Shown: positions 20,150 to 30,078 of the stretch, piece after piece
Position numbering within the stretch: position 1 is the stretch's first letter
How the letters are laid out: every line of letters starts with the position of its first letter
Origin: Agrobacterium tumefaciens
GTDB taxonomy: Bacteria; Pseudomonadota; Alphaproteobacteria; Rhizobiales; Rhizobiaceae
Direction of reading: 5' to 3'
DNA: 64,000 nucleotides
Assembly (NCBI RefSeq): GCF_009649785.1
Contig: NZ_WJOK01000009.1
Location: 1 to 64,000 of the forward strand
The notes under the pieces: generated by a model
The model's input: the letters and a program-made list of their open reading frames with translations, nothing else
What the model was told of the DNA's origin: nothing
Databases searched by the model: none
Program-made: the position numbers and the translations under genes

Positions 20150-20851
20150 TTAAACCCCCAGCACTTTATTGAGTTCGCCCATGCGGCCGGAAAGCTCGCC
20201 CACCGGAAAATTGCTGACCATCTGGCCATGATCCATCAGGTAGAAACGATCTGCGATGCGGCTGGCGAAGCGGAAATTCTGCTCGACCAGAACCACTGTC
20301 ATGCCACGACTTTTCAAGGTCTTCAGCACCTCACCGATGCGCTGCACGATTACAGGCGCAAGCCCTTCGGTCGGCTCATCGAGCAGGAGAACCTTGACCC
20401 CTGTGCGCAGGATGCGCGCCATGGCCAGCATCTGCTGTTCGCCGCCGGAAAGCTTGGTGCCGGGGCTCGCCCGGCGTTCGTAAAGATTGGGAAACAGCTC
20501 GTAGATTTCATCGAGCGTCATGCCGCCGGATGCGACGACGGGCGGCAGTTTCAGATTTTCCTCGACGCTCAGTGTCGCGAAGATGCCGCGCTCTTCCGGC
20601 ACGAAACCGAGGCCGTATTTCGCCGTGCGATGCAACGGCACCGGCATCAGATCCTTGCCGCCGAGCTTGATCACGCCCTTGCGGTTGCGGATGATGCCCA
20701 TGATGGTGCGCAGCGTCGTGGTCTTGCCAACCCCATTGCGCCCGAGAATGGTGATGGTTTCGCCTTCGCCGACGGTCAGATCGACACCGTGCAGCGCCTG
20801 GCTTTCGCCGTACCAGGATTTCAGGTTGGAGACTTCGAGCATTGCCGCCAT
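20150..20851 (-). CDS. livF: ABC transporter ATP-binding protein (LivF)
   Basis: A 233-residue ATPase. Walker A is GRNGVGKTT near residue 37, the signature LSGGEQQMLAMARIL near 138, Walker B VLLLDEPTEGLAPVI near 159, and the switch histidine region is VVLVEQN. The short length and start MAAMLEVSNLKSWYGESQALHGV are typical of LivF. It powers the LivHM channel together with LivG. Confidence 0.93.
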   Translation of the reverse strand: MAAMLEVSNLKSWYGESQALHGVDLTVGEGETITILGRNGVGKTTTLRTIMGIIRNRKGVIKLGGKDLMPVPLHRTAKYGLGFVPEERGIFATLSVEENLKLPPVVASGGMTLDEIYELFPNLYERRASPGTKLSGGEQQMLAMARILRTGVKVLLLDEPTEGLAPVIVQRIGEVLKTLKSRGMTVVLVEQNFRFASRIADRFYLMDHGQMVSNFPVGELSGRMGELNKVLGV

Positions 20852-20852
20852 A

Positions 20853-21638
20853 TCACGCCTCCTCCGTGCCCATATAGGCCGTACGCACGCGCGGATCGGC
20901 GGATACGGTGGCGTAATCGCCTTCCGCCAGAATTTCGCCCCGCTGCAGCACCGTGACCTGATGGCAGATATCCGCCACGACCTTCAGATTGTGTTCGACC
21001 ATCAGCACCGCGCGCGTTTTGGCCACTTCGCGGATGAGATCGGCGACATGCGCGACATCCTCGCCCCCCATGCCCGCCATCGGCTCATCGAGAAGCAATA
21101 CCTTCGGGTCGAGCGCAAGCGTCGTGGCGATTTCAAGAACGCGCTTGCGACCGTAGGAAAGATCGGCCGCAAGTGCATTTTTTTCCCGTGTCAGGCCAAC
21201 CGTTGCGATCAACTCCTCGGCACGTGCATTGAGCCTGTCGAGTGAAGAGAGCGGCAGCCAAAATTGCGTTGAAAGGTTATTCGGCCGCTGCAACGCCACC
21301 CGAACGTTCTCAAGAACCGTCAGATGCGGAAACACCGCCGATATCTGGAAAGACCTGACGAGACCGAGCCGCGCCACCTTGTCCGGCGGCGTCTTTGTTA
21401 TATCCGTTCCCATGAAGGTGATCGCCCCGCCTGTCGGCTGGAGAAACTTGGTCAACAGGTTGAAGACCGTGGTTTTGCCGGCGCCGTTCGGACCAATAAG
21501 TGCATGCACGCGGGCATGATGGACGTCGAGATCGACGTTTTTCACGGCCGCGAATGCGCCGAAGGTCTTGGAGAGACCGCGCGCCGAAAGCACGACGCGG
21601 GGTTCCGCCTGACCGGCAGGGGCGGGAGCGATCATCAT
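20853..21638 (-). CDS. livG: ABC transporter ATP-binding protein (LivG)
   Basis: A 261-residue ATPase with Walker A GPNGAGKTT, the LivG-type loop DKVARLGLVRSFQISAVFPHLTVLENV, a degenerate signature LSYGRKRVLEIATTLAL (typical of LivG, which has LSYG in place of LSGG) and Walker B VLLLDEPMAGM. GGGGGA before the double ATG at 21638/21635 fixes the start; a longer open frame would run into the substrate-binding protein gene. One base separates its stop from livF. Confidence 0.92.
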   Translation of the reverse strand: MMIAPAPAGQAEPRVVLSARGLSKTFGAFAAVKNVDLDVHHARVHALIGPNGAGKTTVFNLLTKFLQPTGGAITFMGTDITKTPPDKVARLGLVRSFQISAVFPHLTVLENVRVALQRPNNLSTQFWLPLSSLDRLNARAEELIATVGLTREKNALAADLSYGRKRVLEIATTLALDPKVLLLDEPMAGMGGEDVAHVADLIREVAKTRAVLMVEHNLKVVADICHQVTVLQRGEILAEGDYATVSADPRVRTAYMGTEEA

Positions 21639-21652
21639 GAAGTTCCCCCTTT

Positions 21653-22861
21653 TTACTGCGTTACCAGCGGGCAACCGCTTTTTGCGGGGTCCATGAAGGC
21701 TTCCTTGCCGGGGATCGTGGCAAGCACCTTGTAGTAGTCCCACGGCTGCTTGCTCTCATCCGGCTTCTTCACTTCCATCAGATACATGTCGTGGATCATG
21801 CGGCCATTGGCGGCCACATGGCCATCCTTCGAGAAGACGTCGTTGACAGGCATTTCCTTCATGGCCTTTGCCACGGCGTCAGCATCGTCGGTGCCGGCCT
21901 TATCGATGGCCTTCAGGTAATGCAGCACGGCGGAATAGGTACCAGCGTGGACCATGTTCGGCATGGCGCCGGTGCGTTCCTTGAACCGTTCGCCGAATTT
22001 GCGCGATTCATCGTCGCGGTCCCAATAGAACCCTTCCGTCAGCGTCAGGCCCTGAGCCGCTTCGAGACCGAGGCCGTGCACTTCGGCAAGCGTAAAGAGA
22101 AGGGCCGCCAGCCGCTGCCCGCCCGCAACGATACCGAATTCAGCGGCCTGCTTGATGGCGTTGGAGGTGTCGAGACCGGCATTGGCAAGGCCGATGACCT
22201 TCGCGCCTGATGACTGCGCCTGCAACAGGAAGGAGGAATAATCCGTAGAGGCCAGCGGATGGCGCACGGAACCCAGCACCTTGCCGCCATTGGCCTTGAC
22301 GAAGTTGGACGTGTTTTCTTCCAGCGAATAACCGAAGGCGTAATCCGCAGTCAGAAAGAACCAGCTGTCGCCGCCCTGTTTCACCAGCGCACCGCCGGTG
22401 CCGACTGCCAGCGAATAGGTGTCGTAGGCCCAGTGGAAACCATAGGGGCTGCACTGCTTGCCCGTCAGTTCCGTGGTCGCAGCGCCCGTGTTGATGGTGA
22501 TCTTCTTTTTGTCCTTCGAGAGAGCCTGCACGGCAAGGCCGACCGAGGAAGAGGTCAGTTCCATGATCGAATCGACCTGTTCGGTGTCGTACCACTGCCG
22601 GGCGATGTTGGAGGCGACATCCGCCTTGTTCTGGTGGTCAGCCGTTACCACTTCCACCGGCGCGCCCAGCACCTTGCCGCCAAAATCCTCGACCGCCATC
22701 TTCGCGGCCTCATAAGAGTATTTGCCGCCAAAATTGGCGTAGACGCCCGACTGGTCGTTCAAGATGCCGATCTTGACCTTGGCGTCCGAAATCTCGGCAG
22801 CGTAAGCGGCGGTGCCTGCCGCCAGTGCCATGGCCGTGGATAAAACGATACTCTTGCGCAT
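21653..22861 (-). CDS. Periplasmic substrate-binding protein of the Liv-type importer
   Basis: A 402-residue Periplas_BP_6 family protein with a clear Sec signal peptide (MRKSIVLSTAMALAAGTAAYA, cleavage before AEISDA). Motifs KVKIGILNDQSGVYANFGG, VEDFGGKVLGAPVEVVTADHQNKADVASNIARQW and GVKxPDESKQPWDYYKVLATIPG-like C-terminus (VKKPDESKQPWDYY) match binding proteins of branched-chain or aromatic-compound importers. It is the first gene of the nine-gene operon. The ligand is unknown; many relatives bind non-amino-acid carboxylates. Confidence 0.88.
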   Translation of the reverse strand: MRKSIVLSTAMALAAGTAAYAAEISDAKVKIGILNDQSGVYANFGGKYSYEAAKMAVEDFGGKVLGAPVEVVTADHQNKADVASNIARQWYDTEQVDSIMELTSSSVGLAVQALSKDKKKITINTGAATTELTGKQCSPYGFHWAYDTYSLAVGTGGALVKQGGDSWFFLTADYAFGYSLEENTSNFVKANGGKVLGSVRHPLASTDYSSFLLQAQSSGAKVIGLANAGLDTSNAIKQAAEFGIVAGGQRLAALLFTLAEVHGLGLEAAQGLTLTEGFYWDRDDESRKFGERFKERTGAMPNMVHAGTYSAVLHYLKAIDKAGTDDADAVAKAMKEMPVNDVFSKDGHVAANGRMIHDMYLMEVKKPDESKQPWDYYKVLATIPGKEAFMDPAKSGCPLVTQ

Positions 22862-23046
22862 GACTTCTCCTCCCAGAGATGATTGCGAGCCTCAGATAGG
22901 TCTGTGCAACGGTGAACGAAGGCGCATGGCGATCGTCCCACGGTGTTGCATCACAACGGTCGCGCCACCCTCCTCAAAGCAGCGCCTCCCTATGTAGACT
23001 TCTCGAATTCGGCCGTTGACACAAGAGCGGGGCATCATCAAATTGC

Positions 23047-23073
23047 GAACAGGAACTGTTCATTTTTGAACAG
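23047..23073. promoter_or_regulatory. Triple half-site palindrome upstream of the LysR gene
   Basis: GAACAG, CTGTTC and GAACAG occur in alternating orientation at 23047-23052, 23056-23061 and 23068-23073. They form one inverted repeat with a 3-base gap and one with a 6-base gap. The site ends 8 bases before the LysR start codon and lies between it and the divergent livK operon, the usual place for a LysR box that is autoregulatory and controls the divergent operon. The role is inferred from position and symmetry. Confidence 0.5.
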
Positions 23074-23081
23074 ACCTCGCA

Positions 23082-24011
23082 ATGGAGACCGAATTGGCCA
23101 CGCCTTTTACCTGGGACGACCTGCAATATTTTCTGGCGGTGGCCCGCACCGGACAACTTTCATCGGCAGCGCGTAGCCTGCGCACCAGCCACGCCACCGT
23201 CTCCCGCCACATCGACCGGCTGGAATTCTCGCTTAAAACCAAGCTGTTCGAGCGAAATCCACGTGGTTACGAACTGACGACGGTCGGGCGGCGCCTGGTC
23301 GATACCGTCGAGCGCATCGAGGCGGAAGCGGAAAGATTGCAATCGGATATTTCCGAAAGCGGCAGCCTGCTGCGCGGCGTGGTCAGGCTCAGTGCGCCTG
23401 AAGGTTTTTCCAACTTTTTCTTCGTGGAAAGGCTGAAAGACTTCGCCGTCACCCATCCGCACATCATGGTGGAGATGGTTACGATCCAGCAGATCATGGC
23501 ATTGTCGAAGAAAGAAGCGGATGTGGCGGTCACACTCGATCCGCCGAAAGCAGGCCCCTACATCAACGAACAGATCGTCGATTACACGCTGCATATCTAC
23601 GCATCGCGTTCCTATCTTGCCAGCCACCCGAAAATCACGCGGCGCGAAGATTTGCCCGATCATTTCTTTATCGGTTACGTGCAGGATCTGATCTTCTCGC
23701 CGGGCCTCGATTACATGCGCGACGTGATGCCCGGCCTCCGACCCAACTTCCAGTCATCAAGCATTTTTGCGCAGTTGACTGCAACGCTGAGCGGACGTGG
23801 CCTTTGCATATTGCCCAACTTCATCGCCGCACGCTTTCCGGACCTGCAGATGGTGCTGGCAGGTGAAGTGGAACTGCGGCGGGGTTACTGGCTGACAAGC
23901 CATCAGGACCTTGCCAATGTGCCGCGCGTGCGCTCGCTGATGGATTTCATTCTCACGACGGCGCGCGCCCACCAAAATCTCTTCATCCTCGACCGCAAGA
24001 CGATCGCCTGA
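23082..24011 (+). CDS. LysR family transcriptional regulator
   Basis: A 309-residue LysR-type regulator. The N-terminal helix-turn-helix is WDDLQYFLAVARTGQLSSAARSL followed by THATVSRHIDRLEFSLKTKLFERNPRGYELT at residues about 8-68. The remainder is a periplasmic-binding-like effector domain. It is divergent from the livKGFHM-catabolic operon, 220 bases away, and is its likely regulator. Repeated GAACAG half-sites sit directly upstream. Confidence 0.9.
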   Translation: METELATPFTWDDLQYFLAVARTGQLSSAARSLRTSHATVSRHIDRLEFSLKTKLFERNPRGYELTTVGRRLVDTVERIEAEAERLQSDISESGSLLRGVVRLSAPEGFSNFFFVERLKDFAVTHPHIMVEMVTIQQIMALSKKEADVAVTLDPPKAGPYINEQIVDYTLHIYASRSYLASHPKITRREDLPDHFFIGYVQDLIFSPGLDYMRDVMPGLRPNFQSSSIFAQLTATLSGRGLCILPNFIAARFPDLQMVLAGEVELRRGYWLTSHQDLANVPRVRSLMDFILTTARAHQNLFILDRKTIA

Positions 24012-24145
24012 AACAACCGTCGTTCACATTTCGGCGACACCGTGTCTACGCGTGGCGGATTGGAGAATCCGCACTGCAGCCTATATGACTGACAACAACG
24101 ATGCCGGCTCAAGTCAGCTGCATCCTAAACATTTGGAAGGTCATC

Positions 24146-25168
24146 ATGAAAAAGATCGGATTTCTATCCTTCGGACACTGGACGCCCTCGCCCCAGTCGC
24201 AGACCCGCTCTGCTGCAGACACCCTGGTGCAATCGATAGACCTGGCCGTTGCTGCGGAAGAATTCGGCGCCGACGGCGCTTATTTCCGTGTCCACCACTT
24301 CGCCCGCCAGTTGGGATCACCTTTTCCGCTGCTTGCCGCCGTTGGCGCAAGAACGAAAAGTATCGAGATCGGCACCGGCGTCATCGACATGCGTTATGAG
24401 AACCCCTTTTACATGGTGGAGGATGCGAGTTCAGCCGATCTCATCGCCGGCGGACGCCTGCAACTCGGCATCAGTCGCGGTTCTCCCGAACAGGTGATCG
24501 ACGGCTGGCGCTATTTCGGCTACCGCCCTGCCGAGGGCCAGACCGAGGAGGACATGGCGCGCCAGCACACCGAAGTCTTCCTCGAGCTTCTGAAGGGCGA
24601 AGGTTTCGCCGAGCCGAACCCTCGGCCGATGTTTCCCAACCCGCCCGGCCTGCTGCGGCTGGAGCCGCACTCCGAAGGGTTGCGCGAGCGCATCTGGTGG
24701 GGTTCCAGCTCCAATGCGACGGCGGTTTGGGCGGCAAAGCTTGGCATGAACCTTCAAAGCTCCACCCTGAAAACGGATGAGACCGGCGAACCCTTCCATG
24801 TGCAGCAGGCCGAACAGATCCGTGCTTACCGCGCCGCATGGAAAGAGGCTGGACACGCCCGCGAGCCTCGCGTGTCTGTCAGCCGCAGCATCTTCGCTCT
24901 CGTCAGCGATCGCGACCGATCCTATTTCGGTTACGGCAGCGAGGGTGACGACAAGATCGGTTACATCGACGACAAGACGCGCGCGATCTTCGGGCGCAGC
25001 TACGCCGCCGAACCGGAAGCATTGATCGAGCAGCTAAAAGCCGACGAAGCTATCGCCGAGGCCGACACACTGTTGCTGACCGTGCCGAACCAGCTGGGCG
25101 TCGACTACAACGCCCATGTTATCGAGACGATCCTCAAACAGGTGGCTCCTGCACTCGGCTGGCGCTAA
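24146..25168 (+). CDS. LLM class flavin-dependent monooxygenase-like protein
   Basis: A 340-residue luciferase-like TIM-barrel protein. Features include KKIGFLSFGHWTP at the N-terminus, AVAAEEFGADGAYFRVHHFARQ, the strand IEIGTGVIDMRYENP and RLQLGISRGSPEQVIDGW near residue 105. These proteins use reduced FMN or F420; an FMN-type alkanal- or sulfonate-monooxygenase relative is likeliest. GGAAGG precedes the ATG at 24146, so the in-frame ATG at 24101 is not preferred. A flavin reductase is not in the window. Substrate unknown. Confidence 0.82.
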   Translation: MKKIGFLSFGHWTPSPQSQTRSAADTLVQSIDLAVAAEEFGADGAYFRVHHFARQLGSPFPLLAAVGARTKSIEIGTGVIDMRYENPFYMVEDASSADLIAGGRLQLGISRGSPEQVIDGWRYFGYRPAEGQTEEDMARQHTEVFLELLKGEGFAEPNPRPMFPNPPGLLRLEPHSEGLRERIWWGSSSNATAVWAAKLGMNLQSSTLKTDETGEPFHVQQAEQIRAYRAAWKEAGHAREPRVSVSRSIFALVSDRDRSYFGYGSEGDDKIGYIDDKTRAIFGRSYAAEPEALIEQLKADEAIAEADTLLLTVPNQLGVDYNAHVIETILKQVAPALGWR

Positions 25169-25194
25169 GTCTGGCAAAACCTGCATCAAGCCCA

Positions 25195-25229
25195 CACCGT
25201 CACCCCGGATTAGATTCTGGGTGACGGTG
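25195..25229. terminator. Hairpin between convergent LLM and enolase-family genes
   Basis: An 11-base inverted repeat, CACCGTCACCC paired with GGGTGACGGTG around a 13-base loop, lies 26 bases past the LLM stop. No T-tract follows on either strand, so it may be a weak bidirectional terminator or an mRNA 3' stabilising hairpin. Confidence 0.45.
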
Positions 25230-25313
25230 CGATCAAGTCTTCGATAGCGCACGATTCCTTTGACGACGCCGAAGCCCCGTGGCCGGATGCAATCCGGGCT
25301 GAACGCCTCTGTT

Positions 25314-26438
<1,125 letters not shown>

Positions 26439-26645
26439 TCAATTCCTCGACGCTTGAGCAGCCTTTGGGGAGGAATAAACGGAAGTTCCGTTCTGATCGA
26501 AGCTCTACCGATCAACCAGTGGAATGTCGCCACGGCCCCGCGATCAATGACCGCAGGAGATGAAGCCTCAGGGGATTGCCCGGCCACCCTCCTCCAGCAG
26601 CCAGCTTCCGATGACGGATACAGCTAAAGCAAAATCGACCATTGT

Positions 26646-26667
26646 AAAATAAAAAATTTTTTATTTT
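26646..26667. promoter_or_regulatory. 22-base AT-only palindrome upstream of gntR
   Basis: A perfect inverted repeat with AAAATAAAAAA as its left half lies in the divergent gap between the enolase-family gene and the GntR gene, ending 48 bases before the GntR start. Its composition differs sharply from the GC-rich surroundings. It may be an operator, an AT-rich promoter element or an IHF/HU-type site; function is inferred. Confidence 0.4.
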
Positions 26668-26715
26668 TTATATTCTGTCATTGCCTGTCACTCGCGGTTA
26701 GGTGATGGTGTTGCC

Positions 26716-27390
26716 ATGAACACACTGATCAAAGTCACGCTCGCCGACCAAGCGCATCAGGAACTGCGGGCGCGCATCGTCAGCGGCAGATTGCGCGGCG
26801 GCGAACGGCTGTTGCCCAACGAACTTGCCGCCGATCTCGGCATCAGCCCCACGCCGGTCAAGGAAGCATGCCTGAAACTCGAGGCAGACGGGCTGGTGGT
26901 CAATTCCTCAAGGCGCGGCATGGTGGTGCGCGATTTTACCGTGGAGGATGTGGAAGAACTCTACGCCGCCAGAATGCTGCTGGAAAAAGGCGCTGTGGAA
27001 GTGGCCTTCGATGCCGGGCAGCTGGACGAAGCCTTGCATGCGCAGCTTCTGGAAAGCCTTGCGAAACACCGTGAATTTGCCACGAGCGCGACGCTGGACG
27101 ATCTCTCCAAAGCGCTGTTTCACGATCGCAGCTTCCACACGGCCCTTGTTTCGGCCGCGCGCATTCCGGTCATTTCCGGCACGCATGGGCGCATTCTCGA
27201 CCAGACCCACACGGTTTTCGTATCGATCATTGGCGACTACGCCCGCTCTGTCGAGGAACACCAGAACATTGCCGACGCCATAGCCGCCCGCAGCAAGGCC
27301 CAGATTATCGACGCCCTATGGCGCCATCTGGAGCGTAGCCGGCAGAATACGCTGCGGCAGGTGCGTCTGCTGAGAGAGGCCGGCGCCTGA
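26716..27390 (+). CDS. GntR family transcriptional regulator (FadR/FCD subfamily)
   Basis: A 224-residue regulator. The winged helix-turn-helix at residues about 10-75 contains ELRARIVSGRLRGGERLLPNELAADLGISPTPVKEACLKLEADGLV, the standard GntR signature. It is followed by an all-helical FCD ligand-binding domain. The conserved H-x-x-FH (LFHDRSFHTAL) is part of the FCD metal/ligand site. It is divergent from the enolase-family gene and likely controls it. Confidence 0.9.
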   Translation: MNTLIKVTLADQAHQELRARIVSGRLRGGERLLPNELAADLGISPTPVKEACLKLEADGLVVNSSRRGMVVRDFTVEDVEELYAARMLLEKGAVEVAFDAGQLDEALHAQLLESLAKHREFATSATLDDLSKALFHDRSFHTALVSAARIPVISGTHGRILDQTHTVFVSIIGDYARSVEEHQNIADAIAARSKAQIIDALWRHLERSRQNTLRQVRLLREAGA

Positions 27391-27420
27391 GCGTACCCCC
27401 GCAATCTTTTGAAGTCCTGA

Positions 27421-27451
27421 AAAAACAACAGGCCGGAAATCCGGCCTGTTC
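27421..27451 (-). terminator. Terminator of the dpp operon (minus strand)
   Basis: AACAGGCCGGA (27428-27438) pairs with TCCGGCCTGTT (27441-27451). Read on the minus strand the hairpin is followed by a T-run (27421-27426). It sits between the convergent gntR and dppF stops and most plausibly ends the dpp transcript, with possible bidirectional action. Confidence 0.75.
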
Positions 27452-27478
27452 CACTTATTCATCGGTCAATCGTCGATC

Positions 27479-28324
27479 TCAAGCAGTCGCAGCCTGCCGT
27501 GCCGCCTTGCGGCGCTCCACGCGGGCGCGGATGGCGTCTACATCCGTTACCGGAGTGGCGGCAAAAAGCTGGCGTGTATAGGCGTGCTTCGGATCGGCAA
27601 ATAGTTCCTCGCGCGTGCCCTGCTCCACGGCTACACCCTTCGAGATAACCATGACGTCATCGGCGATATAGCGAACGACGGAAAGGTCGTGGCTGACGAA
27701 GACGTAGGTCAGCTCGAACTCTTCCTGGAGATCTCTCAGCAGGTTTAGCACCTGCGCCTGCACTGAAAGATCGAGTGCCGAGACAGGCTCGTCCAGCACC
27801 AGAAGTGCGGGGTTGAGCATCAGCGCCCGCGCAATCGCGATGCGCTGCCGTTGGCCGCCAGAAAACATGTGCGGATATCGGTTGAAGTGTTCGGGACCCA
27901 GTCCAACCTTCACGAGCATGGCTTCAGCCCGCTCACGACGCTCGGACGCCGGCATTTTGGTGTTGATGACAAGCGGCTCCATCAACACGTCGCCAACCTT
28001 CTGGCGCGGATTGAGGCTACCATAGGGGTTCTGGAACACCATCTGCACCTTGGAGCGCATGTCCGTGCCGGGACGGCGCTTTGCGATATCGACCGGCTGG
28101 CCGTCGATCTTCAGCTCGCCACCGGATGCCGGGTCGATCAGCGCGATGATGCGCGCAAGCGTCGATTTGCCGGAACCGGACTCGCCGACGATGGCGAGCG
28201 TCTTGCCGCGCTCGACGGCAAAATCGATGCCTTTCAGCGCCTGCACGGTCTTTGCTCCGCCGAACAGGCCGCCCGGAACGTGATAATGGCGGGTAATGCC
28301 CTTGCCTTCGACAACGATGCTCAT
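27479..28324 (-). CDS. dppF: Dipeptide ABC transporter ATP-binding protein (DppF)
   Basis: A 281-residue ATPase with Walker [10 protein letters not shown], the signature FSGGQRQRIAIARAL, and Walker B LLVLDEPVSALD. The phrase QMVFQNPYGSLNPRQKVGDVL and the C-terminal oligopeptide-transport extension (DPKHAYTRQLFAATPV) mark it as the DppF/OppF type. It overlaps dppD by four bases (ATGA). Confidence 0.92.
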   Translation of the reverse strand: MSIVVEGKGITRHYHVPGGLFGGAKTVQALKGIDFAVERGKTLAIVGESGSGKSTLARIIALIDPASGGELKIDGQPVDIAKRRPGTDMRSKVQMVFQNPYGSLNPRQKVGDVLMEPLVINTKMPASERRERAEAMLVKVGLGPEHFNRYPHMFSGGQRQRIAIARALMLNPALLVLDEPVSALDLSVQAQVLNLLRDLQEEFELTYVFVSHDLSVVRYIADDVMVISKGVAVEQGTREELFADPKHAYTRQLFAATPVTDVDAIRARVERRKAARQAATA

Positions 28325-29160
28325 TGAACGCCCTCCTTGCCGAAGAAGTCGGAAACCGTGGGCAGGCGGTCGCCGGTCGCATGTTCCGGCAGCGCGGAAA
28401 GCAATGCCTTGGTATAGGGATGTTGCGGGGCCTCAAACAGGCTCAGCACATCCGCTTCCTCCATCTTGCGGCCCTTATATTGCACGACCACGCGGTCTGC
28501 TGTTTCGGCCACGACACCCATGTCATGGGTGATGAGGATCAGCGCCATGCCGTATTCTTCCTGCAGATCCATCAACAGATCGAGGATCTGTTTCTGGATC
28601 GTCACGTCGAGCGCGGTGGTCGGCTCGTCGGCGATCAAGAGACGCGGTTTGGAAGCGATGGCGATGGCGATCATCACACGCTGGCATTGACCGCCGGACA
28701 TCTGGTGCGGATAGGCATTGAGCTTGGTTTCCGGATCGGGAATACCGACGGACCGGAACAGCTCCAGTGCGCGTGCACGCGCCGCAGACCGGCCCATGCC
28801 GAGATTGAGGCGCAGCACCTCCTCGATCTGGAAACCGACCGTAAAGGACGGGTTGAGCGACGCAACTGGCTCCTGGAAGATCATGGTGATCTCACGGCCG
28901 ATCAGCTTGCGGCGCTCCTGCGGCGACATGGCCAGCAGGTTTATACCATCGAAGATCATCTCGTCGGCGGTGATCGTCGCCGTATCGGGCAAAAGCCCCA
29001 TGACGGCGAGCATGGATACCGACTTGCCGGAACCGGACTCGCCGACGATGGCCAGCACCTCATGCTTGTCCACGGAGACGTCGATGCCGTTGACGGCCGT
29101 GAACGCGCCGGTGGCGGTGGCGAACTTGACGGTGAGGTTCTTGATTTTCAGCAGGCTCAT
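28321..29160 (-). CDS. dppD: Dipeptide ABC transporter ATP-binding protein (DppD)
   Basis: A 279-residue ATPase of the DppD/OppD type. Walker A is GESGSGKS, the Q-loop [18 protein letters not shown], the signature [14 protein letters not shown] (Cys where Arg is usual in LSGGQRQR) and Walker [13 protein letters not shown]. The C-terminal [18 protein letters not shown] is the oligopeptide-transport tail, but the iron-sulfur cysteines of the longest DppD proteins are not evident. It lies two to four bases from its neighbours. Confidence 0.92.
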   Translation of the reverse strand: MSLLKIKNLTVKFATATGAFTAVNGIDVSVDKHEVLAIVGESGSGKSVSMLAVMGLLPDTATITADEMIFDGINLLAMSPQERRKLIGREITMIFQEPVASLNPSFTVGFQIEEVLRLNLGMGRSAARARALELFRSVGIPDPETKLNAYPHQMSGGQCQRVMIAIAIASKPRLLIADEPTTALDVTIQKQILDLLMDLQEEYGMALILITHDMGVVAETADRVVVQYKGRKMEEADVLSLFEAPQHPYTKALLSALPEHATGDRLPTVSDFFGKEGVQ

Positions 29161-29163
29161 CGC

Positions 29164-30078
29164 TTAGCTCCGCTTCAGTTTGGGATCGAGCGCATCGCGC
29201 AGCCCGTCACCCATCAGGTTGATGGCGAGCACCGATACGAGAATCGTCAGGCCGGGAAGGGTAACGACCCACCAGGCGCGCAGGATGAACTCGCGGGCTT
29301 CGGCCAGCATCGTGCCCCATTCGGATGCGGGCGGCTGCGCGCCCATGCCGAGGAAGCCGAGAGCCGCCGCATCGAGAACGGCAGATGAGAAGGAGAGCGT
29401 CGCCTGCACGATCAAAGGTGCAAGGCAGTTCGGCAAAATCGTCTTGAACATCAGCCGGAAATTGCCGGCACCCGCCACACGGGCGGCGGTGACATATTCA
29501 CGCCGAAGCTCGCTCATGACAGCTGCACGCGTCAGACGCGCGAAATGCGGCTGATAGACGATGGCAATCGCGATCATGGCGTTGGTCAACCCCGGACCCA
29601 GGATCGCAACCAGCACCAGTGCCAGAAGCAGCGATGGAAACGCCAGGATGACGTCCATCACGCGCATGATGACAGTGTCCACCCAGCCGCCGAAGAAGCC
29701 GGCGACGAGACCGATGACAATGCCGCCGACAAGGGCGATGGAAACAACGACGACGCCGATGAACAGCGAATATTGCGCGCCATAGATCAGTCGGGACAGC
29801 ATGTCGCGGCCGACAGCGTCGGTGCCGAGCAGGAATGCGGTACGGCCTCCATCCTGCCAGACCGGCGGGACGAGCAACGCGTCTCTATATTGCTGGGTCG
29901 GGTCATGCGGGGCAATCACGGCTGCGAAAACCGCGATCAGAACCAGAAGAAGGAAGACGGCAAGGCCGACGACGGCGCCACGGTTCTGGCGGAAGTAGAA
30001 CCAGAAATCGGCGATCATCCGGCGGCGGATGGCGGCGTCGGAAAGCCTGACGCCGGGAGCTGTGGTCACATCGCTCAT
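29164..30078 (-). CDS. dppC: Dipeptide ABC transporter permease (DppC)
   Basis: A 304-residue inner-membrane permease with an N-terminal basic stretch, a first helix (AVVGLAVFLLLVLIAVFAAVIAP) and the BPD_transp_1 core. It carries the EAA loop (LRREYVTAARVAGAGNFRLMFKTILPN) and the typical DppC phrase TDAVGRDMLSRLIYGAQYSLFIG. The ATG at 30078 overlaps the dppB stop as ATGA; a longer frame would run inside dppB. Confidence 0.92.
   Translation of the reverse strand: MSDVTTAPGVRLSDAAIRRRMIADFWFYFRQNRGAVVGLAVFLLLVLIAVFAAVIAPHDPTQQYRDALLVPPVWQDGGRTAFLLGTDAVGRDMLSRLIYGAQYSLFIGVVVVSIALVGGIVIGLVAGFFGGWVDTVIMRVMDVILAFPSLLLALVLVAILGPGLTNAMIAIAIVYQPHFARLTRAAVMSELRREYVTAARVAGAGNFRLMFKTILPNCLAPLIVQATLSFSSAVLDAAALGFLGMGAQPPASEWGTMLAEAREFILRAWWVVTLPGLTILVSVLAINLMGDGLRDALDPKLKRS

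Noticed and set aside
24055-24072. GCGGATT/AATCCGC hairpin between the LysR and LLM genes
   Set aside because: Only 7 bp with no T-tract; too weak to call a terminator or RNA.
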